Positions 45,110-54,616 of a DNA stretch of 64,000 bases are shown piece after piece (the first letter of the stretch is position 1; every line of letters begins with the position of its first letter). Both the position numbers and the translations under genes were made by a program. The notes beneath the pieces are model-generated. The model was not told where the DNA came from. It was given only the letters and a program-made list of their open reading frames with translations, and did no database searches. Source of the DNA: Burkholderiaceae bacterium (GTDB lineage Bacteria > Pseudomonadota > Gammaproteobacteria > Burkholderiales > Burkholderiaceae_D); the NCBI GenBank assembly GCA_004298905.1, contig SCTK01000006.1:148467-212466 (forward strand). Direction: 5' to 3'.

Positions 45110-46488
45110 AGCGACGCCTCGGTATCGAACAAACGTTCAAGCACATCCAAGGGCAGCTTGCCGCGTTCATCACGTGGCAGTTGTTCAACAAAACGCCAAC
45201 GCCGCGGCACCAGTACGCGGTCCACCGATTCGTTGACGAACCGGCGGAAGTGTTGCGCCACCGGGGCGCGGCCACGCATCAGTGCGATCTTGCCTTCGCC
45301 GCTGGGTACGACTACCGCGGCCAGGCATTGACGCGGCTGCTGTAGCGGAATCACCGCCACCTCCTTGACCCAGGCATGCCGGCGCAACAGCGCCTCGATC
45401 TGTTCCAGACTCGCGCGCTTGCCTTCGATCTTCACCACGCGATCGATGCGGCCGCCCAAACGGAAAGTTCCATGCGCAGCAAACTCGACGCGATCTGCGG
45501 TGACAAACGGCTGCAGCTCCGGCAGAAAAAGCGACACGATTTCCAGCGTGTCCTCGGCACTCGGACGCACCGATACGCCCGGCAACGGCGTCCAGCAAGG
45601 ATACCCCGGTTGCGCCGCATGACGCCAGGCAATGCCACCGGTTTCCGAACTGCCATAGATTTCCTGCACCGGCACCGCCCAGTCTGCGGCAATCTGCCGA
45701 GCAGGTGTTTCGGCGAACGGTGCACCGGAAGAAAATACGGCGGCATAGCGTCCCGCCCAGTCCGGCAGATCCACCAAGTCAGGCAGGCGCGACAAATGCG
45801 TCGGGCTGGACACCAGGACGCACTGACCGCGCGCTTCCCAGACGCAACTGAGTTCGGTCGGCGTCGCGGCGACCGCAGCGACGGTGACACGGCCCGCCGC
45901 CAGTGGCCACAAGACGCGAAACAGCAAACCATAGATGTGATGGTGCGGCACCGTCGCCACCACCGGCTTGCCGGCGCACGCAGTGCCCCAGAGTTGCTCC
46001 AGAACGGTAATCTCGCTTTGCAGTTGATGCAGTTTCTTGCCGACCGGCTTGGGCCGATCCGTGCTGCCGGAGGTATACAAGACCAGCTGCGCTGCGGCAT
46101 CGAACGGCTGTAACAGCTGGCTCAGCCGGTCGTGCGCATCCACCATCACGCACGGCTTGGCGGTAGCGATATCGGTGTTGACGGTCAGCACGGCATCAAA
46201 AGCGCCTTCCAGCTCCACCGCCATCTCGGGCTGGAAGTTGGGTGGGAGCACGGGCGTTCTACCTGCATGCCACACCGCGAACAGCGCCACCACAAAATCG
46301 TCAAAGGCCGGCAGCCACAGCAACCAGCGTGCGCCGTCATGCTGACGGATGCGGGCACTCAATGCGGCGACGCGCTGCACCAGCTGTTCTGCGGTCATGT
46401 CTCCCTGCGGCGTTGCAATCACGACGCGTTGCAGCGACTGCGGATCGTGCTGCAAACGCGGCAGCAACTCGGCCAACGGTGCCAGCAT
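45106..46488 (-). CDS. AMP-forming acyl/aryl-ACP ligase
   Basis: A 460-residue ANL-superfamily adenylating enzyme (ApeH position): A3 motif QLVLYTSGSTDRPKPVGKKL, PHHHIYGLLFRVLWPL, EIYGSSETGGIAWR, and the late hinge FRLGGRIDRVVKIEGKRASL (A8 region). The C-terminal lysine lies in PRDERGKLPLDVL. It should load the aromatic starter acid onto the ACP. The ATG at 46488 overlaps the upstream stop; the frame runs 56 codons further into that gene. Confidence 0.9.
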   Translation of the reverse strand: MLAPLAELLPRLQHDPQSLQRVVIATPQGDMTAEQLVQRVAALSARIRQHDGARWLLWLPAFDDFVVALFAVWHAGRTPVLPPNFQPEMAVELEGAFDAVLTVNTDIATAKPCVMVDAHDRLSQLLQPFDAAAQLVLYTSGSTDRPKPVGKKLHQLQSEITVLEQLWGTACAGKPVVATVPHHHIYGLLFRVLWPLAAGRVTVAAVAATPTELSCVWEARGQCVLVSSPTHLSRLPDLVDLPDWAGRYAAVFSSGAPFAETPARQIAADWAVPVQEIYGSSETGGIAWRHAAQPGYPCWTPLPGVSVRPSAEDTLEIVSLFLPELQPFVTADRVEFAAHGTFRLGGRIDRVVKIEGKRASLEQIEALLRRHAWVKEVAVIPLQQPRQCLAAVVVPSGEGKIALMRGRAPVAQHFRRFVNESVDRVLVPRRWRFVEQLPRDERGKLPLDVLERLFDTEASL

Positions 46489-47105
46489 CAGTGCGCCTCC
46501 CGAGCCATGACATGGCGGCGAATCAACCACTCGCCGGCAAACATCAGGCCCATCAAGCCGTAGGAAATGGCCCCGTTGTAGAGGGCCCAGACAGCGTGCG
46601 AGGCAAACAAGGCCGTCATCAGGGCAATCAAGCCATTCCCGGCAAAAAAGAAACACCAGGCCTGTGTCACCTTGCGCGTATAGTCAACCGCAGTGGCGGA
46701 CAAATCCGGTGTGCGCAAGCGCGCAATGGTTTCGATCGCCGTGGGCGGGCGTACCAAAGACAAGGCAAACACGCTGAGAAATAATGCGCTGACCAGCGCC
46801 GGATAGAGCAAGACCCAGATGGGTTGATTGAAGAGCAGCGCCGGTAATGCCACCAACAGCGGCAGCAGGATCAACCAACCATCAACCGGGCGCTGACGGC
46901 CACGCAAAAACAAACGGGCGGCGGCCATGAAGAGCAGCAGGACACCGATCTGGCGCGGCCCCCATTGGCCGCTTTGCAGCCCGAAATAAACGATTGCCGG
47001 ATAAAGAAGCGCCAGTCCGAACCAGAGTACGCGGGTGACGGACACAAAGGCCTCCTTACGCGGCAACCGAGGCCAGCGAATTGCGCCACCCAGCGACGAC
47101 ATCAC
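46488..47105 (-). CDS. COG4648 membrane protein of the aryl polyene cluster
   Basis: A 205-residue polytopic protein with about six hydrophobic helices: VLWFGLALLYPAIVYFGLQS, IGVLLLFMAAARLFLRG, PVWVLLYPALVSALFL-type segment and AWCFFFAGNGLIALMTA near the conserved KVTQAWCFFF. It belongs to the COG4648 family found in aryl polyene clusters (ApeG position). The function is unknown. The start is a GTG at 47105 with an ATG as the next codon. Confidence 0.86.
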   Translation of the reverse strand: MMSSLGGAIRWPRLPRKEAFVSVTRVLWFGLALLYPAIVYFGLQSGQWGPRQIGVLLLFMAAARLFLRGRQRPVDGWLILLPLLVALPALLFNQPIWVLLYPALVSALFLSVFALSLVRPPTAIETIARLRTPDLSATAVDYTRKVTQAWCFFFAGNGLIALMTALFASHAVWALYNGAISYGLMGLMFAGEWLIRRHVMAREAH

Positions 47106-47203
47106 GACCTGCGTGGACGACTTTCAAACCATCAAGCTCGATGCATTCTCCCGTCATGATGTTCTGCCCCACCAAGACCTTTTCAGAAATATTGAATCGA
47201 CCA

Positions 47204-47458
47204 TCAGATTCGCGCTTCTACAAATGCAGCAAGTGACGCAACCGAATAAAAGTATTCCTTGATTTTTGGATCCGCTGCTTCGAGTGACAGATTGAAGCGC
47301 TTGCGCAAGGCCACACCTAACTCCAAGGCATCGATCGAATCCAATCCCAAACCATCACCGAACAGGGGCGCCTCCGTATCGATATCTTCTACGCCAATAT
47401 CTTCCAATGCCAGCGCATCGATAATGAGTTTTTTGATTTCGTCAGTCAGTTCAGACAT
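47204..47458 (-). CDS. apeE: Acyl carrier protein
   Basis: An 84-residue ACP with the 4'-phosphopantetheine attachment site Ser41 in FGDGLGLDSIDALELGVAL, preceded by LALEDIGVEDIDTEAPL. It is the carrier of the growing aryl polyene. Known clusters encode two ACPs side by side; only this one is found here. It lies 23 nt after the acyltransferase gene. Confidence 0.94.
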   Translation of the reverse strand: MSELTDEIKKLIIDALALEDIGVEDIDTEAPLFGDGLGLDSIDALELGVALRKRFNLSLEAADPKIKEYFYSVASLAAFVEARI

Positions 47459-47481
47459 GGTGCAACCTCAGCCTGCCAAAT

Positions 47482-48255
47482 TCAATTGCCGTGCAATCTT
47501 TGTTTAAAGAATTTTTCCAGCCCTGCGGTCAATCCGCGGGGTTTCATATTATCAGGATTGCCATCTTCAACAAACGTTCCAGAAAAGCACGCCGGTAAAA
47601 TTTCCACACGAATCACAAAGGTTTCGCTGGGAACCTGATACCAGCGATGTGATTTGCTCAATGCGGGCGGGGTACAGCGGAGGATGACCGGAATAATAGG
47701 GGCCTGCGTGGCCAAAATAATATGTGCTGCGCCGCGCAAGAATTTAACTTCTCCACCCAACTCCGTACGCGTGCCCTCGGGAAAAACCAATAGCGGTTCT
47801 CCTGCTCTCAATACGGCCGCGCCGTCGGAAATCAGGGTTTCAGGCTTATCATTGCGGATGAAATGCGCTGCCCGCAACACATTGCCATAAGACAGGCCAT
47901 CCCACAGTGCCGACTTGACGATGCAATTGCAGAACGGAATCATCGACTGCAACACCACAGCATCAATATAGGTTGGGTGATTTGCCAGCACGATCTGGCC
48001 ACCACAATTCTGCAGATGTTCCCGACCCGTGACCTCCAGCCGCATCACCCCCGTTCCTTCCAGCACCCGCACCAATATTCGGAAACTTGTACGCACAATC
48101 GCGCGCGCCCGGCGGATGCGAGCAGACTTGCCACCCGGCAGCAGCCGCAGTGCTGGAACCCATAACCAGGACAACAGCAAACCGTTGATAGCAAAAAGCA
48201 GAAAACAAACCCGCACCACCAGTACATGCCAGAAACGCAAGACAAACGCTTTCAA
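47482..48255 (-). CDS. PlsC-type 1-acyl-glycerol-3-phosphate acyltransferase homologue
   Basis: A 257-residue membrane-anchored acyltransferase (ApeD-like position): an N-terminal hydrophobic segment, the active-site motif LANHPTYIDAVVLQ, and the FPEGTRTELGGEVKF substrate motif. The frame is open 23 codons upstream, but a TTG at 48255 overlaps the stop of the preceding gene (TTGA), the same coupling style as in the rest of the operon, and gives normal length. Confidence 0.85.
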   Translation of the reverse strand: MKAFVLRFWHVLVVRVCFLLFAINGLLLSWLWVPALRLLPGGKSARIRRARAIVRTSFRILVRVLEGTGVMRLEVTGREHLQNCGGQIVLANHPTYIDAVVLQSMIPFCNCIVKSALWDGLSYGNVLRAAHFIRNDKPETLISDGAAVLRAGEPLLVFPEGTRTELGGEVKFLRGAAHIILATQAPIIPVILRCTPPALSKSHRWYQVPSETFVIRVEILPACFSGTFVEDGNPDNMKPRGLTAGLEKFFKQRLHGN

Positions 48256-48914
48256 CGCAATACTCCCAATACTTGCACACTGCTGACAACGTCTCTGCAC
48301 TGCTCGACACCCGGCAGGCGGCAATTCTGCAGTGGCGGATTACCAATGACCAAGGCCAGTGCCTGCGGAATGCCCGCGGGGATTTGCAGCGCATAGGGCA
48401 ACGGCACTGCATCGTCAGCATATAGGTATAGCACCAGTTGATCGGGCTGCTCCTGCCATTGCAGTACAGCTTCCAGCAAACCACTGTGCAGCGTGCTTTC
48501 ACCCGCCGAGATGGCACTGGCCGCCGAGCGATCCTGGCGCTGAATCGACCACATGCCGGCAATCGCGTTATGCACCGACATGCCGAAGGCCGTCGGCGAC
48601 AAGGGCTCATCGTCTGCCAGCGCAGACAGCAGATTGATGGTCTGACGCATGTCACCATGACGCGAGGCATAGACCAGACGCAGAGGAAGATCAACAGGAA
48701 GCTCGCAAGTGGCTTCGTAAGCGACCTGCAGCGTCAGACGCGCGAGCCGCCCCAGCCGACGCCGCGTCATCGCGTCGATGAATTTCACTGCGGGAATAGC
48801 ATCAGTGTCGGCTTCAGGGGATGGCATTGAAGCGTGTTGCAGCCAAGCAGCACGGGACTCCAGGCCGGGCATCCAGGCTGACCAGGCCCGCAGCGGGAAG
48901 AATCCATTCATCAC
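48252..48914 (-). CDS. apeC: Ketosynthase-like chain-length factor
   Basis: A 220-residue protein with the N-terminal ketosynthase fold (Ketoacyl-synt_2 type): VKFIDAMTRRRLGRLARLTL, LVYASRHGDMRQTINLLSAL and PTAFGMSVHNAIAGMWSI. The Cys of an active ketosynthase is not present at the expected place (SAISAGEST), so it fits the partner role described for ApeC. It is the first recognised gene of the cluster; the operon promoter would lie in or before 48915-48947. Confidence 0.85.
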   Translation of the reverse strand: MMNGFFPLRAWSAWMPGLESRAAWLQHASMPSPEADTDAIPAVKFIDAMTRRRLGRLARLTLQVAYEATCELPVDLPLRLVYASRHGDMRQTINLLSALADDEPLSPTAFGMSVHNAIAGMWSIQRQDRSAASAISAGESTLHSGLLEAVLQWQEQPDQLVLYLYADDAVPLPYALQIPAGIPQALALVIGNPPLQNCRLPGVEQCRDVVSSVQVLGVLR

Positions 48915-48947
48915 TTGATTCTCACGTCGCGAAATGACAGAAATATT

Positions 48948-51608
48948 TCAGAGCCGCGTGCGCAGCCAATCCTGGCTGGCCGCAATCGCTGCCGGTAAAG
49001 CTGCGGGTTGCGTGCCACCGGCCATTGCGAAATCGGGGCGGCCGCCGCCCTTGCCGCCGACTTGCTGCGCAGCCACGTTGACCAGTTCACCGGCTTTCAC
49101 TTTACCGGTCAAATCATTCGTCACGCCCGCAGCGAGTTGCACTTTTTCGCCCTCGATCACGCCCAGAAGAATCACGGCGGATTTAAGTTTGTCCTTCAGT
49201 TTGTCGACGGTTTCGCGCAAGGCTTTGGCATCTAGCCCGGCCACTTGCGCCACCAGCACTTGCACGCCATTGACCGTAATGGTTTGCGCGGCGAGTTCAT
49301 CGCCCTGGGCGCTGGCGAGTTTTCCTTGCGCGCTGTGCAGCGTTTTTTCCAGCGTGCGGATCTGTTCCTGCAATTGCACGATCTTGTTATCCAGTTCCTG
49401 CACCGGCACGCGTGCGGTCTGCGCCGCGCTGTTGAGCAGGGCATCGCGTTGTTGCACATAAGCCAGCGCGCCTGCGCCGGTGACCGCTTCGACGCGCCGG
49501 ATGCCCGCCGCAACACCACTCTCCGCCACGATCTTGAACAGGCCAATATCACCGGTGCGACGCACATGGGTGCCACCGCACAATTCCTTGCTTGAGCCGA
49601 TGGTCAGCACACGCACCGTGTCGCCGTATTTTTCGCCGAACAACATCATCGCGCCGGATTTCTGCGCATCGTCGAGTGCCATCACCGCCGCCGTCGCTTC
49701 GGCGTTGGCGAGAATTTCTGCATTGACGATGGCTTCCACTTTGGCCATCTCGGCATCGGTCATGGGCGCGTTGTGCGCAAAGTCGAAGCGTGTGCGTTCG
49801 GCATTCACCAGCGAACCCTTTTGCTGCACGTGGCTGCCCAGCACTTCACGCAGCGCCTTGTGCATCAAGTGCGTGGCGCTGTGATTGCGCACGGTGCGGG
49901 CGCGCTGCTCTCCATCAACACGGGCATTGATCGTATCGCCGACCTTGAGCTCGCCTTCCACGAGTCGGCCATGATGGCCGAACACATCGGCCTGAATTTT
50001 TTGCGAATCTTCCACCAGTACGCGCGTAGTGGCATTGCGCAACTCGCCGCTATCGCCCACCTGCCCGCCCGACTCGGCATAGAACGGCGTGTGATCGAGC
50101 ACCACCACCACATCATCACCGGCGCGTGCGTCAGGCACCGCAACCCCGCCGATATAAATCGCCGTGACGGTAGCGCCATCGCGCACCAACTGTTCATAGC
50201 CATGGAAGGTGGTCGGTGCGCCTTTGTATTCCAATCCGGCCGCCATCTTGAATTTGCCCGCCGCACGCGCCTGCTCGCGCTGACGATTCATCGCGGCATC
50301 GAAGGCGGCGCTGTCCACCGTCACGCCGCGCTCGCGGCACACATCGGCAGTCAAATCCAGCGGGAAACCATAAGTGTCGTGCAACTTGAACGCCAACTCA
50401 CCATCGAGCTGTGCGCCGCCGCCCGCCAGCGCGCTTTCGAGAATTTCCATGCCGTTAGCGATAGTCTGGAAGAAACGCTCCTCTTCCTGTTTCAGCACCT
50501 CGGTCACACGAGCCTCGGCCTGGCGCAGCTCGGGATAGGCCTCACCCATCTGCACAACGAGTGCATGCACAATCTTGTGGAAGAATGGGGTGCGTGCGCC
50601 CAGCTTGTAGCCGTGACGGATCGCACGGCGGGCGATGCGGCGCAACACGAAACCGCGCCCAGCATTGCCGGGAATCACGCCATCGACCACTATGAAGGCA
50701 CAGGCGCGGATGTGATCGGCGATTACTTTGAGCGAGGGTGAATTAAATTTCGGATCATTTGGATCCTGTAGTGGGCCGGCGTTTTCATCACCTTCCGCGA
50801 CTGCCCAGAGTCGACGGCGTACCTCAGCAATTAGATCCACAAAGAGATCGATTTCGTAATTGGAATGCACATGCTGCAACACCGCGGTAATGCGCTCCAG
50901 CCCCATGCCGGTATCAACGCTGGGCTTGGGCAGCTTGTGCATCACACCGTCTTCGGTGCGGTTGAATTGCATGAAGACGTTGTTCCAGATTTCGATGTAG
51001 CGGTCGCCATCTTCATTCGGCGAGCCGGGTGGGCCGCCGGGGATTCCCTCGCCGTGATCGTAGAAAATTTCCGAGCACGGGCCGCAGGGGCCGGTATCGC
51101 CCATCATCCAGAAATTGTCGGACGCATAGCGCGCGCCCTTGTTATCGCCAATGCGCACAATGCGTTCCGTCGGCACGCCAATTTCTTTCGCCCAAATGTC
51201 ATACGCCTCGTCGTCTTCGGCATACACGGTGACCCAGAGTTTGTCCTTGGGCAATTTGAAATGCTCGGTCAGCAATTCCCAGGCGTAGTGGATCGCATCC
51301 TTCTTGAAGTAATCGCCGAAACTGAAATTGCCCAGCATCTCGAAGAAGGTGTGATGGCGCGCGGTGTAGCCGACGTTTTCCAGATCGTTGTGTTTGCCGC
51401 CGGCGCGAATACATTTTTGCGAGCTGGCCGCGCGCGTGTAGGGACGCTTGTCGAAGCCGAGGAACACATCCTTGAACTGGTTCATCCCCGCGTTGGTAAA
51501 CAACAGCGTCGGATCGTCGCCGGGCACCACCGGACTGGACGCAACAATGGCGTGTCCCTTGGATTCAAAAAATTTCAAAAAGGTGGCGCGGATTTCGGCG
51601 GCGGTCAT
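48948..51608 (-). CDS. alaS: Alanyl-tRNA synthetase
   Basis: AlaS charges tRNA-Ala. The 886-residue protein has the class II core ([40 protein letters not shown]), the editing domain with [16 protein letters not shown] and [13 protein letters not shown], and the C-terminal C-Ala domain ending [14 protein letters not shown]. The start at 51608 gives the family N-terminus. It lies 33 nt upstream of the aryl polyene genes on the same strand. Confidence 0.97.
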   Translation of the reverse strand: MTAAEIRATFLKFFESKGHAIVASSPVVPGDDPTLLFTNAGMNQFKDVFLGFDKRPYTRAASSQKCIRAGGKHNDLENVGYTARHHTFFEMLGNFSFGDYFKKDAIHYAWELLTEHFKLPKDKLWVTVYAEDDEAYDIWAKEIGVPTERIVRIGDNKGARYASDNFWMMGDTGPCGPCSEIFYDHGEGIPGGPPGSPNEDGDRYIEIWNNVFMQFNRTEDGVMHKLPKPSVDTGMGLERITAVLQHVHSNYEIDLFVDLIAEVRRRLWAVAEGDENAGPLQDPNDPKFNSPSLKVIADHIRACAFIVVDGVIPGNAGRGFVLRRIARRAIRHGYKLGARTPFFHKIVHALVVQMGEAYPELRQAEARVTEVLKQEEERFFQTIANGMEILESALAGGGAQLDGELAFKLHDTYGFPLDLTADVCRERGVTVDSAAFDAAMNRQREQARAAGKFKMAAGLEYKGAPTTFHGYEQLVRDGATVTAIYIGGVAVPDARAGDDVVVVLDHTPFYAESGGQVGDSGELRNATTRVLVEDSQKIQADVFGHHGRLVEGELKVGDTINARVDGEQRARTVRNHSATHLMHKALREVLGSHVQQKGSLVNAERTRFDFAHNAPMTDAEMAKVEAIVNAEILANAEATAAVMALDDAQKSGAMMLFGEKYGDTVRVLTIGSSKELCGGTHVRRTGDIGLFKIVAESGVAAGIRRVEAVTGAGALAYVQQRDALLNSAAQTARVPVQELDNKIVQLQEQIRTLEKTLHSAQGKLASAQGDELAAQTITVNGVQVLVAQVAGLDAKALRETVDKLKDKLKSAVILLGVIEGEKVQLAAGVTNDLTGKVKAGELVNVAAQQVGGKGGGRPDFAMAGGTQPAALPAAIAASQDWLRTRL

Positions 51609-51723
51609 GGCGGCTCAAGTAGGTTCAGAGAGCCCGAATTATAAGGGATTGCCGCTCGGTTAATGCTCTGCATAGCCATTCGACTAGGCACGATAAGACT
51701 TGTGCCAAGTCGCTGGGTTAAAG

Positions 51724-51753
51724 CACAACGCCCGGCTTACCGGGCGTTGTGCA
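51724..51753. terminator. Hairpin downstream of the EF-hand-like gene
   Basis: A perfect 13-bp stem, GCACAACGCCCGG (51724-51736) and CCGGGCGTTGTGC (51741-51753), with a CTTA loop. On the minus strand it is followed by TTTAACC, only weakly T-rich. It may terminate the minus-strand gene that ends at 51772. Confidence 0.6.
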
Positions 51754-51771
51754 CTACCAGATCAGATCGGC

Positions 51772-52134
51772 TTATTTGCGATGACGCGGATGATCGACCT
51801 TGCCGTCGTGGTTGAAGTCGTGCTGACGGTCGTGCTTTTGCTCATAGATGTGACGGCTTTGCACATCCTGCGCATGCTCGATATGAGCGCGCTCCTTGGC
51901 CGTCACCTTGCCGTCGGCCTCGGCGCGGGTTTCCATATTTTCCACATGTTGCTGACCGTGCTCCAGACGATTCGCTTCTCTCGGCGTGAGTGCGCCCGAT
52001 TTTTCGCCCTGCTCGATGCGCCGTTCCTGGTTTGCTTCGCGCCGGTCGATACGTGACGTATTTTCTGCCGAAGCAGAAAAAGCAGCGCTGGCCAACAGGG
52101 TTGCTACGGCAGTGCCAATCAGAATGTTACGCAT
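51772..52134 (-). CDS. Secreted protein with EF-hand-like loop, unknown
   Basis: A 120-residue protein with a Sec signal peptide (MRNILIGTAVATLLASAAFS, cleaved after ASA), followed by a charged region rich in Arg, Glu and His (RIDRREANQERRIEQGEKSG and ALTPREANRLEHGQQHVEN). The C-terminus has DFNHDGKVDH, resembling a calcium-binding EF-hand loop. The frame is open 33 codons upstream without family character, so the ATG at 52134 is taken. No specific function is known to me. Confidence 0.75.
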   Translation of the reverse strand: MRNILIGTAVATLLASAAFSASAENTSRIDRREANQERRIEQGEKSGALTPREANRLEHGQQHVENMETRAEADGKVTAKERAHIEHAQDVQSRHIYEQKHDRQHDFNHDGKVDHPRHRK

Positions 52135-52255
52135 GGTGTTTCTCCTTGGTGGATGAGTGTTTCGACGTATGAACATATGGGTCAATCCCATGGCTGTATT
52201 TAAATCGGCTTTCCTGTAAGCGGGCCTAGACAAACTGTAACAAGGTGTAAGTTGT

Positions 52256-53020
52256 TCAAGAAAAATCCGGCGGTAGCAGATCCAGTCGATCCGTCACCAT
52301 GCCGTTCACGCCCCAGCCCAGCAATTCGCGTGCGCGGGCCGCTTCGTTGACGGTGTACACGAAGACCCAATAGCCCGCAGCGCGAATCGCTTGCGTCATC
52401 TCAGGCGTCAGGTGCTTGTGATTGCAATGCAGTGAGACGCAGCCGAGTTGTTGTAGTTGCGCCTGCCAATCGGCGGGAATCTGTTCGTACAACATGCCGC
52501 GCGGCAATTGCGGGGCAGCAGCTTGCGCGGCTTGCAGTGCGACGAAGGAAAAGGACGAGAGCAGCGGAATTTGCGCGCGATGTTGTTCCGGCGCGGCCAG
52601 CCAGTCGGCGTAGTGCTGTGCCGTCATCTGCGCCGCAATCGTGCCGGTTCTTTCTTCAAAACCGGGCACCGGTTTGATTTCCACATTCATCCACAGGCCC
52701 ACCTGCTTGCCATAATCGAGTACATCGGCAAACAAGGGCACGCGCTCGCCCGTGTGCGCAGGCGAATGCCAGGCCCCGGCATCCATTGCATGCAGTTGCG
52801 CCGCCGTGTAATCGGGCACGGCGCCCGTGCCACGCACCGTGCGTCCAAGTTTGGGGTCATGCATCAGCACCGGCACGTCGTCGCGGCTGAGCATGACATC
52901 GAATTCAACGCCCTTGAAACCATGCGCGACACCGCAACGCAGGCCCGCCAGCGTATTTTCCGGCGCAAACACGCCACCACCACGATGCGCGCAAATCACG
53001 GGATACGGCCAGTTCTGCAT
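52256..53020 (-). CDS. ugpQ: Glycerophosphodiester phosphodiesterase
   Basis: UgpQ splits glycerophosphodiesters to glycerol 3-phosphate and an alcohol. The 254-residue cytoplasmic-type protein has the GDPD motifs CAHRGGGVFAPENTLAG, EFDVMLSRDDVPVLMHDPKL and WMNVEIKP. There is no signal peptide. Its product feeds GlpD, encoded divergently 100 nt away. Confidence 0.93.
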   Translation of the reverse strand: MQNWPYPVICAHRGGGVFAPENTLAGLRCGVAHGFKGVEFDVMLSRDDVPVLMHDPKLGRTVRGTGAVPDYTAAQLHAMDAGAWHSPAHTGERVPLFADVLDYGKQVGLWMNVEIKPVPGFEERTGTIAAQMTAQHYADWLAAPEQHRAQIPLLSSFSFVALQAAQAAAPQLPRGMLYEQIPADWQAQLQQLGCVSLHCNHKHLTPEMTQAIRAAGYWVFVYTVNEAARARELLGWGVNGMVTDRLDLLPPDFS

Positions 53021-53119
53021 GCTTTTCTCGCTTTCGGAACAGGGAACGAACAGGATAATATCGCCACAATGTCGCGCAAGATGAGGGCGTGCGACACTTT
53101 ATAGCTGATTTCCACACCC

Positions 53120-54616
53120 ATGACAGATCGCATCTACGACATCGCCATCATTGGCGGCGGCATCAACGGCGCAGGCATCGCCCGCGATGCGGCCGGCCGT
53201 GGGCTGCGCGTGATCCTGGTGGAACAGGACGATCTGGCCGCGCACACGTCCTCGGCCAGCACCAAACTGATTCACGGCGGGCTGCGTTATCTCGAACAGT
53301 TCGAGTTCATGCTGGTGCGCAAGGCGCTGCAGGAACGTGAAGTGATTTTGCGCAATGCCCCGCACATCACCTGGCCGCTGCGTTTCGTGATGCCGCACAA
53401 CAGCGACATGCGGCCAGAGTGGATGATTCGCGCCGGGCTGTTTCTTTACGACAATCTCGCCAGGCGCGAACAATTGCCGGATTCGGAAACCGTGCGTCTG
53501 CAAGATCATGCGGCCGGCACGCCGCTCAAGTCCGAGTTCGTCACGGGCTTTGTCTACTCCGACGGCTGGGTCGACGACGCGCGGCTGGTCGTGCTCAACG
53601 CACTCGACGCGCACGAACGCGGCGCGCACATTCTGACGCGTACCCGCTGCATCGGCGGCCAGAGCCGCAACGGCCTGTGGGAGATTGGCTTGCAGGACAC
53701 CACCACACAAGCGCAACGCACGATCCGTGCACGCGCGCTGGTCAACGCAGCGGGGCCCTGGGTGGAACGTCTGCTCACGGAAAAGCTGCACACCGCCAGC
53801 CCTTACCAATTGCGGCTGGTCAAAGGCAGCCACATCATCGTGCCCAAGCTGTTCGATCATCCCTATGCCTATATTTTTCAGAACCCGGACAACCGCATCA
53901 TCTTTGCGATTCCCTATCAACGCGAATTCACGCTGATCGGCACCACCGACATCGAATACCACGGCGACCCGGCGCAGGTCACCATCACCGCCGACGAAAT
54001 ACAGTATCTGTGCGACATGACCAACCGCTATTTCAATCCGCAGATCACCCCCGCCGCTGTGGTGTCCACCTATTCCGGCGTGCGGCCTTTGCTGGAAGAT
54101 GCAGCCAACGACGCCAGCAGCGTCACGCGCGATTACCTGCTTGAGCTCGATCGCAGCGGTGCGCCACTGCTCTCGGTATTCGGCGGCAAGATCACCACCT
54201 ATCGCAAACTCGCCGAAGACGCGCTGGAACAACTGGCGCCGCTGTTCGACGCCAGCGATCACCCATGGACACGCGACACACCGCTGCCCGGCGGCGACAT
54301 GCTAGGCGCCGACATCGATATTTTCATGATTGGCCTGACGCAGCGCACCCCCTGGCTGCCCGACCGCCTGCGCACGCGGCTGGCCCGCGCCTATGGCGCG
54401 CGCGTCTATCGGCTGCTAGACAATGCGCTCAGCCTGGCCGAACTGGGAGCGGAAATCGCGCCGCAGGTCTACGAATGCGAATTGCGCTACAGCCGCGATG
54501 TCGAATTCGCGCGCAGCGGCGACGATTTTCTCTGGCGCCGTTCCAAGCTTGGGTTACATTTAAACGTAGAAGAATGTGCTGCCGTAACGCAATGGTTTGA
54601 ACAAAACAAGCCATGA
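53120..54616 (+). CDS. glpD: Aerobic glycerol-3-phosphate dehydrogenase
   Basis: GlpD oxidises glycerol 3-phosphate to dihydroxyacetone phosphate at the membrane and passes electrons to quinone. The 498-residue protein has the FAD motif [36 protein letters not shown] and a later [10 protein letters not shown]. It overlaps glpK by 4 nt (ATGA) and is divergent from ugpQ. Confidence 0.95.
   Translation: MTDRIYDIAIIGGGINGAGIARDAAGRGLRVILVEQDDLAAHTSSASTKLIHGGLRYLEQFEFMLVRKALQEREVILRNAPHITWPLRFVMPHNSDMRPEWMIRAGLFLYDNLARREQLPDSETVRLQDHAAGTPLKSEFVTGFVYSDGWVDDARLVVLNALDAHERGAHILTRTRCIGGQSRNGLWEIGLQDTTTQAQRTIRARALVNAAGPWVERLLTEKLHTASPYQLRLVKGSHIIVPKLFDHPYAYIFQNPDNRIIFAIPYQREFTLIGTTDIEYHGDPAQVTITADEIQYLCDMTNRYFNPQITPAAVVSTYSGVRPLLEDAANDASSVTRDYLLELDRSGAPLLSVFGGKITTYRKLAEDALEQLAPLFDASDHPWTRDTPLPGGDMLGADIDIFMIGLTQRTPWLPDRLRTRLARAYGARVYRLLDNALSLAELGAEIAPQVYECELRYSRDVEFARSGDDFLWRRSKLGLHLNVEECAAVTQWFEQNKP

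Noticed and set aside
49773..50741. A 322-codon frame on the plus strand opposite alaS
   Set aside because: Antisense of the conserved alaS codons; no independent protein signals.
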